From CAVSDF01 sp963726715 (lineage in GTDB: Bacteria; Bacteroidota; Rhodothermia; Rhodothermales; BA12), in contig CAVSDF010000014.1 in assembly GCA_963726715.1 (NCBI GenBank), positions 1-64,000 of the forward strand: 64,000 nucleotides of DNA. The letters run 5' to 3'. Under the pieces are notes generated by a model that did not search any database, was not told the origin of the DNA, and was given only the letters and a program-made list of their open reading frames with translations. Made by a program: the position numbers and the translations under genes. The stretch's first letter is position 1. Every line of letters begins with the position of its first letter. Shown piece by piece: positions 1 to 8,421 of this stretch.

Positions 1-4
1 CGAA

Positions 5-47
5 AAACGGCCCAGAAACCTGCGAAATCAGCGTTTCTGGGCCGTTT
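5..47. terminator. Bidirectional intrinsic terminator at window edge
   Basis: A perfect 15-bp inverted repeat (5-19 with 33-47) encloses a 13-nt loop. The arms begin AAACGG and end CCGTTT, so each strand has an A-run before and a T-run after the stem. It probably ends a gene lying left of the window. Confidence 0.75.
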
Positions 48-48
48 G

Positions 49-413
49 GCTTTTAGGGCCCCGGCCTCTCGGTGACACCCACCGGCCCCATGATGCCGGG
101 TTTTAGTCCATTTAGGACAAAGACCCGGGGGAGGCGAGATCAAAGGCACTCTGAGTCGCGGGGTCTTCGCGTCGCCGGGGTCCAAGTGAGTACCCCACGC
201 TCCCCTCGTGGCCAAGATTTTGGAATTTGGAGAAGCAAGGGCCAAGCGCCCTTCGGCAACGCCTTTCTGAAGGCCTCCGAGATCTTGTCCCACCCGGAAG
301 TGGAGTCCCACCTGCCTTCGAGGCGCGGAGAGATCCCTACTTCCGGGAAACCTACACCTGAACTGCGCAAGTGAGGAAACTTGGGCACAGAGTGGGGAAC
401 GACATCAAACGGA
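49..413. other. Non-coding or degraded stretch, no gene recognised
   Basis: Short open frames exist on both strands (72-374 plus, 140-388 minus), but neither looks like a known protein and both overlap the same DNA. I see only the terminators at either end. It may be debris of the accessory island. Confidence 0.4.
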
Positions 414-449
414 CGAGCACCGTGCCCCTGGGGAAGGACACGGTGCTCG
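414..449 (-). terminator. Hairpin downstream of the VWA/FN3 pseudogene
   Basis: A perfect 11-bp stem (414-424 with 439-449) with a 14-nt loop lies just past the 3' end of the minus-strand pseudogene that stops at 479. Its position suggests a terminator; no strong T-run follows. Confidence 0.5.
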
Positions 450-478
450 AAGGCTCAGGCGATGCTGACGTGAAGCGC

Positions 479-3400
479 TTAGCGCGCGATGACCAAGGCC
501 CTCGTGGCCATCAACCGCGCCAAGCTCAGACGCAGGGCGGAGAGCCCTGCCGGAAGGTCCGCTCCGCCAAGTTCGATGCGATGCCGACCGGCATTCACGT
601 CCCCAGAGACGAGCACGGCGACCTCACGCCCGAGAACCTCGTAGAGCCCCAAGTGCACGTTGGCCGCCTCGGGGACAGCAAACTGCACAGTTCGAACGGC
701 CCCGAAGAGGGTTCGGGTAGACCGCTTCAAGCGTGTATTCGAGAGGTGCCGAAGGCGACGCTTCGACATCGGTTGACTGCGTCGTTGCGAACTGCTCCAC
801 ATCCGAGTAGTCGGACACGTCGCCCGCGCTTGTACGCGAGCGGACGCGCCAGAAGTGAGTCCCCACGCCGAGCGAGCCCAGCGAGACAAACGGCGAGGTC
901 AGTCCCGAGTAGCTCTGCGAGGCGGTCATCTCGGGAGAGCCCAAGACTCGACTCGTCGGTGAGCGAGCTCTCTGACGAGACAGGCAGGGACCACGAGAGA
1001 ACCGGAGCGGCGCCTTCAAGGGTGATTCCCAGCGATGGGCTCTCGGCCATGGGCACCACCGAGGCTGCTCCCCGCATGGACAACGAACCCGCCTGCCGGC
1101 GTGGACCACCCCGACGGCGTTGCACCAGAGATGGAGCGCACGCGCCAGTTGTAGCTGGCTCCCGGTACCAACGCGCTCACATCGACCCGAACTCGCCGAT
1201 GCAGCAACAGGGTAGGTCGTCGTGATTGCCGTCGAGCCAAGGCGGGTCAGTTCCACCTGAAATCCGGTGATCCCCTCATTCGAACCCGTCAGGTGCCATG
1301 AGAGCGGCGTGGTCGTTCCCCAGACGACAGAGCCCGACACAGGCCATGACGCGACGGGAGCGGGCCCCGCCGACGAGCCTGCCGTGCTGAAGGAGACCGT
1401 CGACCAAGTCGCAGTGCCTGCCACGCGAACGTGCCAGAAATAAGCAGTACCCCATGTCAGCGCACCCGGACCCGTGCCGATGGAGGGTAAATGTCGAGTC
1501 GCGGCTCCGGAAACCGTGCCGATCCAAGACCGCCGGATTGCTCGATGTTCCCCAGCGGACTTCGTAGCCGTTCACCCCAGCGGATGAGCCAGAGAGATGC
1601 CACGAGTGAGGAGCGAGTGTCAGTACACCATGTCGCCGTTCTTGGGCCACGACGGGGACGCCGTGCTTGCGCCCCCTGCGGTCTGCCCGACCTTGAGGTA
1701 CCGCCGGGCCGATGCCGACAGGCCCGCCCGCCGGCCTACAGGCCTTGACAAACCAGGCACCGAAGTACCCGGCGCCGTGGCGAGGGCGATAGCGTAGAGC
1801 GGCCTGCGGGCCCACTTCGCTGTACCCGAGGCCAGAGGCCGAGTTCGGCGCCGCAGTCGGAGGTCGGCGTACAGGTGCGCGTGAACACCCGGTAGGTGAG
1901 TCCACTGCCAGATCCCGCGGCGACCAGGTGAACGCACAGGCGACCCGTACGCGGTGAGGCCGTTCGAAGGATAGTTGAGCGTCGGGGCGGCGGGTTGAGG
2001 GGCGGCGGGGCGAGGCTAGCATCGACCGTGAAGGTCTGCTCGCCCGACCATCCCCCACAACGCACCCCAGACATGCGCGGCCTGCCATGCGTACTGCTTG
2101 GCGCCGCCAGGAGGCCGGTGCTATAGCGTGAGTGCGCTAAGCCCGCTGGCCTGCGGCGTGCCCGGATAGCTCGTCCGTCGGTGACATTGCGGTACCGCAC
2201 GTCGAAGGTGGTGCCAGAGAGGCACCTCCCTGCACGTACCATTGAACGCCGGGGTGAGCTCCAAACGGTATGGCCGACGAGTCGGGAACGAGGGACCAAC
2301 GATCTGTGACCCCCGCTCGTTGAGAACGCTCGGGGGCTGAGTACGACACGGTCGTGCCAGCGAGCGGGTTCAGATCGTCAAGCGCATGTTAGAGATGCGA
2401 CCGCCAGATGTAGAGCGCGTCCTCCCTCAAGATCGGCGCGGAAGGGACTCGCTGCAAGGCGCTCTGGTTGAGGTAGAGTCCGGCCCAGTCTGCCGGCGGC
2501 GTGTCGATCTGGAGCCGGTAGGTAAAGGGGCCGCTCTCGGTCACATACCAGGTGAAGGCGACGCCCGCCGGTGTGATGTTCTGCCCCGGCCGTCGGGTAC
2601 GGAAGAATGGGGCGTGCCGCCGCAACCGTTGTGAAGGCCGAGACGCCAGAGGTCGTGGTGCCGCCACCCTGGAGCGAGGTCACGACGCGCCAGTAGTAGC
2701 GCGTGGCATTGGCCAGGGGCACCTGGTCGTAGCCAATCGAAAGCGGCTCTGTGTGCCTGACGTCACGGTACCGGCGCGGTAAAAGCCACGTCTGTCGCCA
2801 CTTGTACCGTGTAAGGGCCGCACCGGGCACATCGACCCAATCGAGCGTCGGCTCGATCGAGAAGATGCCGGCAGACGGCACCTCTGCGGCGATCGCGATG
2901 CTGTGGGGAAGGTCGCGCGTCCATGGGTAGAACGGACGCCCAGGTCGTCGGCGGCCTGCATGTAGTATTCTATCGCCGTCTGTCGTGGCAAAGCTGGCCG
3001 GAATCGTCGCGGTGAAGTGGTGCCCTGCGCCGAGGGTCATGGGCGCCTGCGTGTAGAGCAGCGTGCCCGTCTGCCGGTAGTAGAGCCGGGCGTAATCGAG
3101 GCGGTTGGTACCGTCTACCACGTCAGCGCCGATCGAGATGGCCTGGTTCGTAACGCCTGCCGTTACGGGCGTATGCGTAATGGCGGGCGCCACGTTGGGC
3201 AGGATCGCGATCTGGTAGGGATCCTGCGACGGATCCGTCATCGGATCCGCTGCCGTTGACTGTCCGTCCGTCGCCGTGAGGTAGTAGTCGAAGCCAGGCG
3301 TCTGGGCCGCTGCGCCCGGGAGGGTGATGCGGTAGGTCCCCTGCTGCGCCGTGCCAGAGACGAGCGGCATGACCATGCTCGCATAGGCCGAGGTACCAGT

Positions 3401-4943
3401 GGTGCGGTAATAGATGCGCACCTGGGTCACGGCCGGCGCGACTGCATCGGTCACTGTGGCGCCAATGGTGAAGGCAGTGCCGTCCGCCCAAGGCGTTGCA
3501 GCCAGGGCAATGGTAGCCGCCTCCCGCTGGATTACGGGTGTAGCCCCCGGGGTATACGTGCCGGTCGCCGTGACCGGCGTGGTGTTGCAGAGGAACTCGA
3601 CGCGGACGGTGCGGGCCCCGGCAAGGACGCGGTTGGTAGCCCGGTAGCGCACCACGTAGGTTTGTGCCAACTGGTTCGTTATCGCCTGAAGGATCTGCGT
3701 GAACGACGAAGTGATGTCGTAACGCTGCCGCCTGTGGCCTGCGTGATGGGCGTGAAATAGGAGTACAGGTTTGGCAGCGTTAGGGCAAACAGGGTGGCCC
3801 CCGACGCGGTCAGGGCATCGGTGGCCTGCTGCATCGACGTTGCACCCTGGCCGGCCACTCGTCGGTAATCTCGATGAACACCCGCTGGCGCCGGGGCGAA
3901 ACGCAAAGCCCTGGGTGCCTTCTACCATGGCTTGGTAGCCAGGCTCATACCCACCATCGATTACATTTCGCGCCCATAGCGTGTTTTTGAAGTACGCAGC
4001 GTCTGCCGTGAGGATGCCGCTGTTCTCATAATCGGCTCGCCCCCGCGCGCGCCCTGGCCATAGCGAAGGAGGCCGAGTTGAAAGTCTACCCCGCTGGTGG
4101 AGAGGCCGTCAACAAAGGCGCGCATATTCGCCTCTACAGCTGCCTGCTCGTCGGACATAGACCCAGAGTTGTCCATGAGGAACACGATGTCGACGGCCCG
4201 TACGCCACCATTCTGGTTCGGGCTTGTGACGTCGAAGTAGTCGGGCTGCGCCACTCCATCCTCGAAGACCCGGAACGAGGTGGTGTCAACGGTGCACCCG
4301 GTCGCCGTCGCCTGAAGGTCCAGGTAGACGAAGGGAAAAGCTGACTCCGAACCGTCGTGATGGCTGCCGAGGCGGCGAGGCCGACGACGAGGCGGGCAAT
4401 TTCCACAGTCCATCCCCCATAGTTACCGCTCCCATCGGTGGACGCGCGAAATGCGATCCGGACCCGCTTCCGGCAAAGGGCGATAGGTCAATGCGATCGG
4501 TGCGTCTTGCGGACTGCCCAGAGCGCACACTCATCTGCTGCCACGGGCCCCCTTCGACCGAGATCTCGACCGATCCGTTGTCGTAGTCGCTCTCAAGCGA
4601 GAAGCGTTCGTCGAGTTGCAACTCGACGGCGCCCGCGGGCAGGCGAAACTCGGGACTGGCGAAACGCCCGTTCGCGTTGTCGCATACCGGATGCCGTCGC
4701 CGAAGCGCGGCCCGGACGGCGTCCGTCTCCACGACCCTGTTGCGCTCCACTGTCAAAGCCCGGCAGCGATACCGGTCGAGGGTTGCGGACGGCTCGCGTC
4801 GGCGCGGAAAAGGCAGCAGAGGCTCGGAGTTGCCCCTTGGGGGGCAGGACCACCGGATCGACGGCCTGGCCCACAGCCTGGAGCGGAAAGAGGACCAGCA
4901 CCACGGCAATACCGAGGAGCCAGCGCGAGACCGAAGTCATCAT
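479..4943 (-). pseudogene. Decayed secreted VWA / fibronectin-III protein with T9SS sorting domain
   Basis: Pieces of one large secreted protein can be read in order on the minus strand but in alternating frames. At 4943-4860 there is a clear signal peptide (MMTSVSRWLLGIAVV...). Around 4700-4480 is a beta-sandwich-like segment (LPAGAVELQLDERFSLE). At 4330-4080 is a von Willebrand A domain with the metal-binding DNSGS motif (DIVFLMDNSGSMSDEQ). From about 3700 to 900 are repeated Ig/fibronectin-III-like modules (YYWRVV, HFWRVRSRTS). At 720-479 is a T9SS type A sorting domain (YEVLGREVAVLVSG) ending in a basic tail. Intact, it would be a surface-exposed or secreted protein of about 1480 residues. 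About ten frame changes in 4.4 kb is far more than in any other gene here, so I call real decay, although sequence errors may add to it. Confidence 0.75.
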
Positions 4944-5640
4944 GCGAAGGAGGGGAAGGTGCTCTCGGCCGCGACCGGAATATACTGCTCACGTTAGACG
5001 GGTGAAACGCTGAGACTCAGCACCGCGCCATCTCAGCGCAAGCCTGAGTTCATCTTATTGAGAGCCCTGGACTGGAACGAATACTTCTCCAGCCGGGCAT
5101 GCTCCCAGAAATGACCCGATTCTATCGTTGAAGAAAAAGTCTGCCGATGCGTAGAGACACCCAGAGTTGAGCTGGGGCGCGAGGGAGGGGAGCACGGTCA
5201 ACAAAAACTGAGACGACCTACTTCCAAGATAGGGCGTCAACAATTGAGCCCGTTAACCAAATGAGACAGTCTCCAGCTGTGGAGTACGCATCCTCCGTAA
5301 CCGAACGGTTACAATCACTGCCCTCGCCACAGGTCGGCTGGCGGATCTGAGACACGCCGGATCGACGGCAGACGCCGATTGCCGAGGAGGAGTCGCTCTC
5401 GCGGTGAAGGCATGAGCGTCGATCCAAGTCGTCGCTCAAAGATGCCGCGCCGTCCTCATCAGGGACTTCCGTGCGCCAAGCGGCCAGTCGCCTCTTCGGT
5501 GTCCCGATGCTGGCGAAGCACAGCCCCTGCGTCTTCTTGCTCGCGCTGACGATTGCGGCGCTCGCGCGCAGGGATTGGACGAAGTGCTTCCACCGATTGT
5601 CACGATCCCCCCGGTACCCTGTCCCTTAGAGGTAGATCTC
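4944..5640 (-). other. Degraded stretch with unrecognised minus-strand open frames
   Basis: Two overlapping minus-strand frames (5218-5439, whose open reading extends upstream to about 5627, and 5055-5243) contain ordinary-looking peptide but match nothing I recognise. The longer one is open but has no start until 5439 and runs up to the left end of the insertion sequence, so it may be the tail of a gene cut by that insertion. Some Cys residues (PTCGEGSDC) hint at a secreted protein, but this is weak. Confidence 0.35.
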
Positions 5641-5665
5641 GGAGTTGCCCCGATTCGGTGGACAG

Positions 5666-6529
5666 TTACGGGCTTGAGAGCGCCCGCGTGGCAAGGTAGT
5701 GCTGCTCGTGTTTGACGGGCGAGCGGTACGCGAGCGACGAGTGCCGACGGTGCGGGTTGTACCACCCCTCGATGAAGCGAAACACCGCCATCCGCGCCTC
5801 GCTCTTCGTCGCAAAGCGCCGACGGTCCAAGAGCTCGCATTCGAGCGTGGCGAAGAAGCTCTCGCACATCGCGTTGTCATAGCAGTCGCCGACCGAGCCG
5901 AGCGACGGGCGCACGCCGGCCTCGCGGCACCGCTGCCCGAAGGCAAACGACGTGTATTGCGACCCGTGATCGCTATGATGAATCACCGACTCGGGACGCC
6001 GCTGCGAGAGGGCCATGTCGAGGGCCGAGAGCACCAGTTCGGCGCGCAGGTCGTGGCGCATCGACCAGCCGACGATCTTGCGGCTGAAGGCATCCATGGC
6101 GACGGCGAGGTACAGGAATCCGGCCGAGGTGGGCACGTACGTGATGTCGGCGACCCAGAGCGCGTCGGGGCGATCTGCGGTGAAGCGCCGCTGCACGAGG
6201 TCTGGAGCATGCTCCGCTTTGGGCGCGCGCACGGTCGTCACCGGGCCACGGCGTCGGCTCACGCCCTCGATGCCAGCGGCGCGCATCAGACGGGCCACGC
6301 GCTTACGGGCGATGGCCACGCCGTCGTCCTTGAGTTCGGCGTGGACACGGGGCGCCCCATACGTGCCGTCACTGCGCGTGTGGATGGACCGGATCTGCGC
6401 GGCGAGCACGAGATCTCGTTGGGCCCGTGCCGACGCCGGACGATCGACATGGGCGTAGAAGCCGCTGCGGGAGAGTCCGAGCAGGCGGCACATCGTGCCA
6501 ACGGGATAGGTGGCCTGATTCGTCCTCAC
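5666..6529 (-). CDS. IS3-family transposase OrfB (DDE integrase core)
   Basis: This 287-residue protein catalyses the strand-transfer chemistry of the element. An N-terminal HTH_21-like region (CRLLGLSRSGFYAH) is followed by the rve integrase core with the catalytic triad visible as D in WVADIT, D in HHSDHGSQY and E in NAMCESFFATLE. It ends with the usual IS3 tail (YNPHRRHSSLAYRSP). The GTG start at 6529 overlaps the orfA stop, and the -1 frame is open upstream (LFDFVRTNQ). In this family the active transposase is normally an OrfAB fusion made by -1 ribosomal frameshifting, so OrfB is probably made that way. The gene appears intact, so the element may still be mobile. Confidence 0.9.
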   Translation of the reverse strand: MRTNQATYPVGTMCRLLGLSRSGFYAHVDRPASARAQRDLVLAAQIRSIHTRSDGTYGAPRVHAELKDDGVAIARKRVARLMRAAGIEGVSRRRGPVTTVRAPKAEHAPDLVQRRFTADRPDALWVADITYVPTSAGFLYLAVAMDAFSRKIVGWSMRHDLRAELVLSALDMALSQRRPESVIHHSDHGSQYTSFAFGQRCREAGVRPSLGSVGDCYDNAMCESFFATLECELLDRRRFATKSEARMAVFRFIEGWYNPHRRHSSLAYRSPVKHEQHYLATRALSSP

Positions 6530-6840
6530 GAAGTCGAAGAGCTTCCGGGAAGGGCGTTGCTCTCCCGGGCGAACCAGGCCGCGGCTTTTGATAGGATCTC
6601 GCGCTCCATGCGGAGCTGCTTGACCTCCTTGCGCAGTCGGCGAAGCTCTTCGCGCTCATCGAGAGCCGTGCCTGCCGCAGCGGCGCCGGAGGAGGGCTCG
6701 GCGTGGGCGACCCAGGCGCGGATGGTCTGCTCGGAAGGCTCGAACTCGTCGGCGAGCTCGGCGAAGGTGCGCCCGGCGCGGTGGAGATCGACGATCTGCT
6801 GTCGAAACTCAGGCGGGTACGGTGGGCGTGATCGTGGCAT
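6526..6840 (-). CDS. IS3-family transposase OrfA (helix-turn-helix)
   Basis: OrfA is a small DNA-binding protein of 104 residues that recognises the element ends. The N-terminus (YPPEFRQQIVDLHRAGRTFA) is the typical HTH_Tnp_1 start, followed by a second helix-turn-helix (PSEQTIRAWV) and a leucine-zipper-like coiled coil (EELRRLRKEVKQLRMEREIL). I chose the ATG at 6840 (MPRSRPPYPPEF) because the family begins there. An in-frame ATG at 6882 exists, but it lies next to the terminal repeat. It overlaps orfB by four bases. Confidence 0.88.
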   Translation of the reverse strand: MPRSRPPYPPEFRQQIVDLHRAGRTFAELADEFEPSEQTIRAWVAHAEPSSGAAAAGTALDEREELRRLRKEVKQLRMEREILSKAAAWFARESNALPGSSSTS

Positions 6841-6896
6841 GGTGGCCTCGGGTTGGTGGACAAGTGGAAGATTGTCCACCAAACCGGGTCAACTCC

Positions 6897-7335
6897 AGGT
6901 CAACAAGGCGTTCAAGGCGCGGCTCTTCGAGCGCCTGATCCAACTCGCCAAGCTCGGAGACGCATAGTTTTTGCGATCTGAAAAAAATTGGCGTCATCCA
7001 GACGGGGATCGGGTCGTCATGTTCGTCAGACGAGATCTGTCTCAACCTTGATCGTAAATTACTAAGCAGGAATCATTTGCAGGTAATTCGATCAAGTATT
7101 CAATTCTCTGAGAAGGAGAAAACCAGAAGATCGACACGTAATACAAGATGAATATCCAAGGGACAACAAGGAGAACCATAAGTGCATGGATATCTCCCCG
7201 TTATCGCGTAAATACGGCCTTCATAGCCTTATTTCGGTGATTCTGGCCCTATTCCTTATTTCGCATGCTCAGGTCGCAAAGCGCATCGAAGTCGTGTGCG
7301 CAGACAGATTGACGTGCCGTGGAACTCCGTGGCGG
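6897..7335. other. AT-rich island DNA with a truncated open frame at its left end
   Basis: Immediately right of the insertion sequence, a plus-strand frame to 6967 (KAFKARLFERLIQLAKLGDA, stop TAG) could be the severed C-terminus of a gene hit by the insertion, but I do not recognise it. From about 6968 to 7280 the DNA is markedly AT-rich compared with the rest of the window, which suggests foreign origin. An open plus frame begins at 7186, but it reads antisense through the recombinase fragment and is not believable past about 7330. Confidence 0.45.
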
Positions 7336-7650
7336 CTAGCTGCGCGGGTTCTCGGTCCGTTCGAGCGCCCCGAGGACCTGATGGCGGTACTGATCATCGA
7401 GGAGGTGGACGTACCGCATCAGCATCGTCGTCGTCGTGTGCCCGGCAAATCGTCGCCCTGCCTCGACGCTGGCCCCTCCGGCGATCACCCGCGAGATGCC
7501 ACCATGCCGGGCACTGTGAAGCGAGATCGTGCTTGGAAGACCCGCCTTGTCGGCAATTGCCCTGAAGGTATGGGAGAGGCGTTTGAGATCGTGAAGCGGC
7601 TTTCCCCGTCCAAAGCCATGATCTATCGTTCTCTTGAGCCTCTTAACTCA
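7336..7650 (-). pseudogene. C-terminal fragment of a tyrosine recombinase (integrase)
   Basis: Reading the minus strand from 7647 to the stop TAG at 7336-7338 gives the last ~100 residues of a phage-type integrase. The catalytic pieces are visible in order: the H-x-x-R box (SLHSARHGGISRVI), the G-H box (RRFAGHTTTT) and the tyrosine nucleophile (MRYVHL). The first catalytic Arg and the whole core-binding domain are missing, and there is no start codon. An in-frame TGA at 7648-7650 separates it from the preceding ORF. It lies about 0.65 kb from the tRNA-Cys-like attachment site, where an island integrase is expected. Confidence 0.8.
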
Positions 7651-7971
7651 GGCGTCGGGAGCATGCGAGATGAACACGATGCGCGAATCCGGCGCCTCCT
7701 TGCTCGCTGCCGTCGAGACCTTGATCTCCTTGCCGAAGCGCTTGCGAAGCTGCTGGCCCAGGTTCAGGTACTGCGTCTTCGTGAGCTCCAGGCGGATCGA
7801 CTTGCCCTTTTCGAGTTCACCCACCGCTGCGAAGAGAGCTTCGAATTGAGACGTGCGTCCACGACGACCGCTGCGAAGAACCGAGAGTTCCTGGCTGGCT
7901 TTGTCGGACGTGACGGTAGAGAAGGAGACGGGTGCTTTGGATGCGCCGTCGGAGTTCTGGGACATTGCCAT
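7648..7971 (-). CDS. Small hypothetical protein of the island
   Basis: This is a 107-residue soluble protein of unknown function. The N-terminal 35 residues look disordered (Ser/Thr-rich); the rest is a charged alpha/beta segment (GKSIRLELTKTQYLNLGQQL, RIVFISHAPDA). It is in the same frame as the downstream integrase fragment, separated by a single TGA. It could therefore be either a complete small gene or the fused front part of a rearranged gene. I see no integrase-like features in it and prefer a separate gene. Confidence 0.5.
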   Translation of the reverse strand: MAMSQNSDGASKAPVSFSTVTSDKASQELSVLRSGRRGRTSQFEALFAAVGELEKGKSIRLELTKTQYLNLGQQLRKRFGKEIKVSTAASKEAPDSRIVFISHAPDA

Positions 7972-8312
7972 GATGTGTGGGGTCGTGGTGGGGTCGTGGT
8001 GGGGTCGTATGATATGCCCTCGGTAGCGTTATGCGGTAAAAGATCGGCAGTTTTCACATTTCGCCACTGGCTAGAACAGACTGGAGCTAAGGCTTGTTGG
8101 AAAATCAAGATGTTCTTATATCAAACAGAGAGCCGTCGATAAAATGGGCAGCTTATGTCCTTGAATAACAGCGTTATGAGACCTGAAAGCTCTGGCTGGT
8201 TTTCGGAACCCCCTGACGCCTTGTGCTTAGAAACTGCTTAGAAAGCGCCCCGTACGCGCCTGTTCTTTCAGCAGAATGCTCCATTTTGAGGGTTGTGGGC
8301 CGTTTGGTCTAC
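7972..8312. other. Island edge, no gene recognised
   Basis: This stretch has mixed composition and is relatively AT-rich around 8040-8260. It contains GGGGTCGTGGTGGGGTCGT-like short direct repeats at about 7980-8008 and no convincing reading frame. It lies between the recombinase region and the tRNA-Cys-like sequence and probably represents the element end. Confidence 0.4.
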
Positions 8313-8356
8313 GGTCTGCAAAACCCTGTACAGCGGTTCAAATCCGCTCGGCACCT
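8313..8356 (+). other. tRNA-Cys 3'-half: probable attachment (att) site
   Basis: The sequence matches the 3' half of a bacterial tRNA-Cys: an anticodon loop CTGCAAA (anticodon GCA, 8316-8322), a 4-nt variable region, a perfect T arm (stem AGCGG/CCGCT, loop TTCAAAT, 8332-8348), an acceptor 3' strand CGGCACC (8349-8355) and discriminator T. The matching acceptor 5' strand GGTGCCG is absent upstream and there is no proper D arm, so it is not a working tRNA. Integrating elements that use tRNA genes leave exactly this kind of partial copy at one end, and the recombinase remnant is close by. Confidence 0.75.
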
Positions 8357-8359
8357 CAG

Positions 8360-8398
8360 CGAAACGGCCTGCCCCCAGTGTGGGGGCAGGCCGTTTCG
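8360..8398. terminator. Strong bidirectional hairpin terminator
   Basis: An 18-bp perfect inverted repeat (8360-8377 with 8381-8398) has a 3-nt loop. It stands between the tRNA-Cys 3' end and the 3' end of the minus-strand gene at 8422. It may have been the original tRNA-Cys terminator, shared with that gene. Confidence 0.8.
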
Positions 8399-8421
8399 CG
8401 TAGCGGGAGTGCCGCGGGAGG

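Larger units (their letters stand above)
5641..6896 (-). mobile_element. IS3-family insertion sequence, about 1.26 kb
   Basis: Two overlapping minus-strand genes (orfA, orfB) lie between imperfect terminal inverted repeats. The left end at 5641 (GGAGTTGCCCCGATTCGGTG) and the reverse complement of the right end at 6896 (GGAGTTGACCCGGTTTGGTG) match at 17 of 20 bases, and the match continues through GGACA. Size, gene layout and the DDE transposase fit IS3. I could not identify a convincing target duplication, so the exact termini may shift by a few bases. It sits in an island already rich in broken genes. Confidence 0.85.

Noticed and set aside
7648..7650. TGA read through or as selenocysteine to join the small ORF to the integrase
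   Set aside because: No selenocysteine insertion structure is evident, the upstream part is not integrase-like, and the integrase lacks half its catalytic core anyway.
7186..8142. A 318-residue plus-strand protein
   Set aside because: Most of it is antisense to the recombinase fragment and the small island ORF, which have clear protein sense on the other strand.
8291..8356. A complete tRNA-Cys gene
   Set aside because: The acceptor 5' strand pairs at only five of seven positions and the D arm overlaps the anticodon stem, leaving the molecule several bases short. Only the 3' half is convincing.
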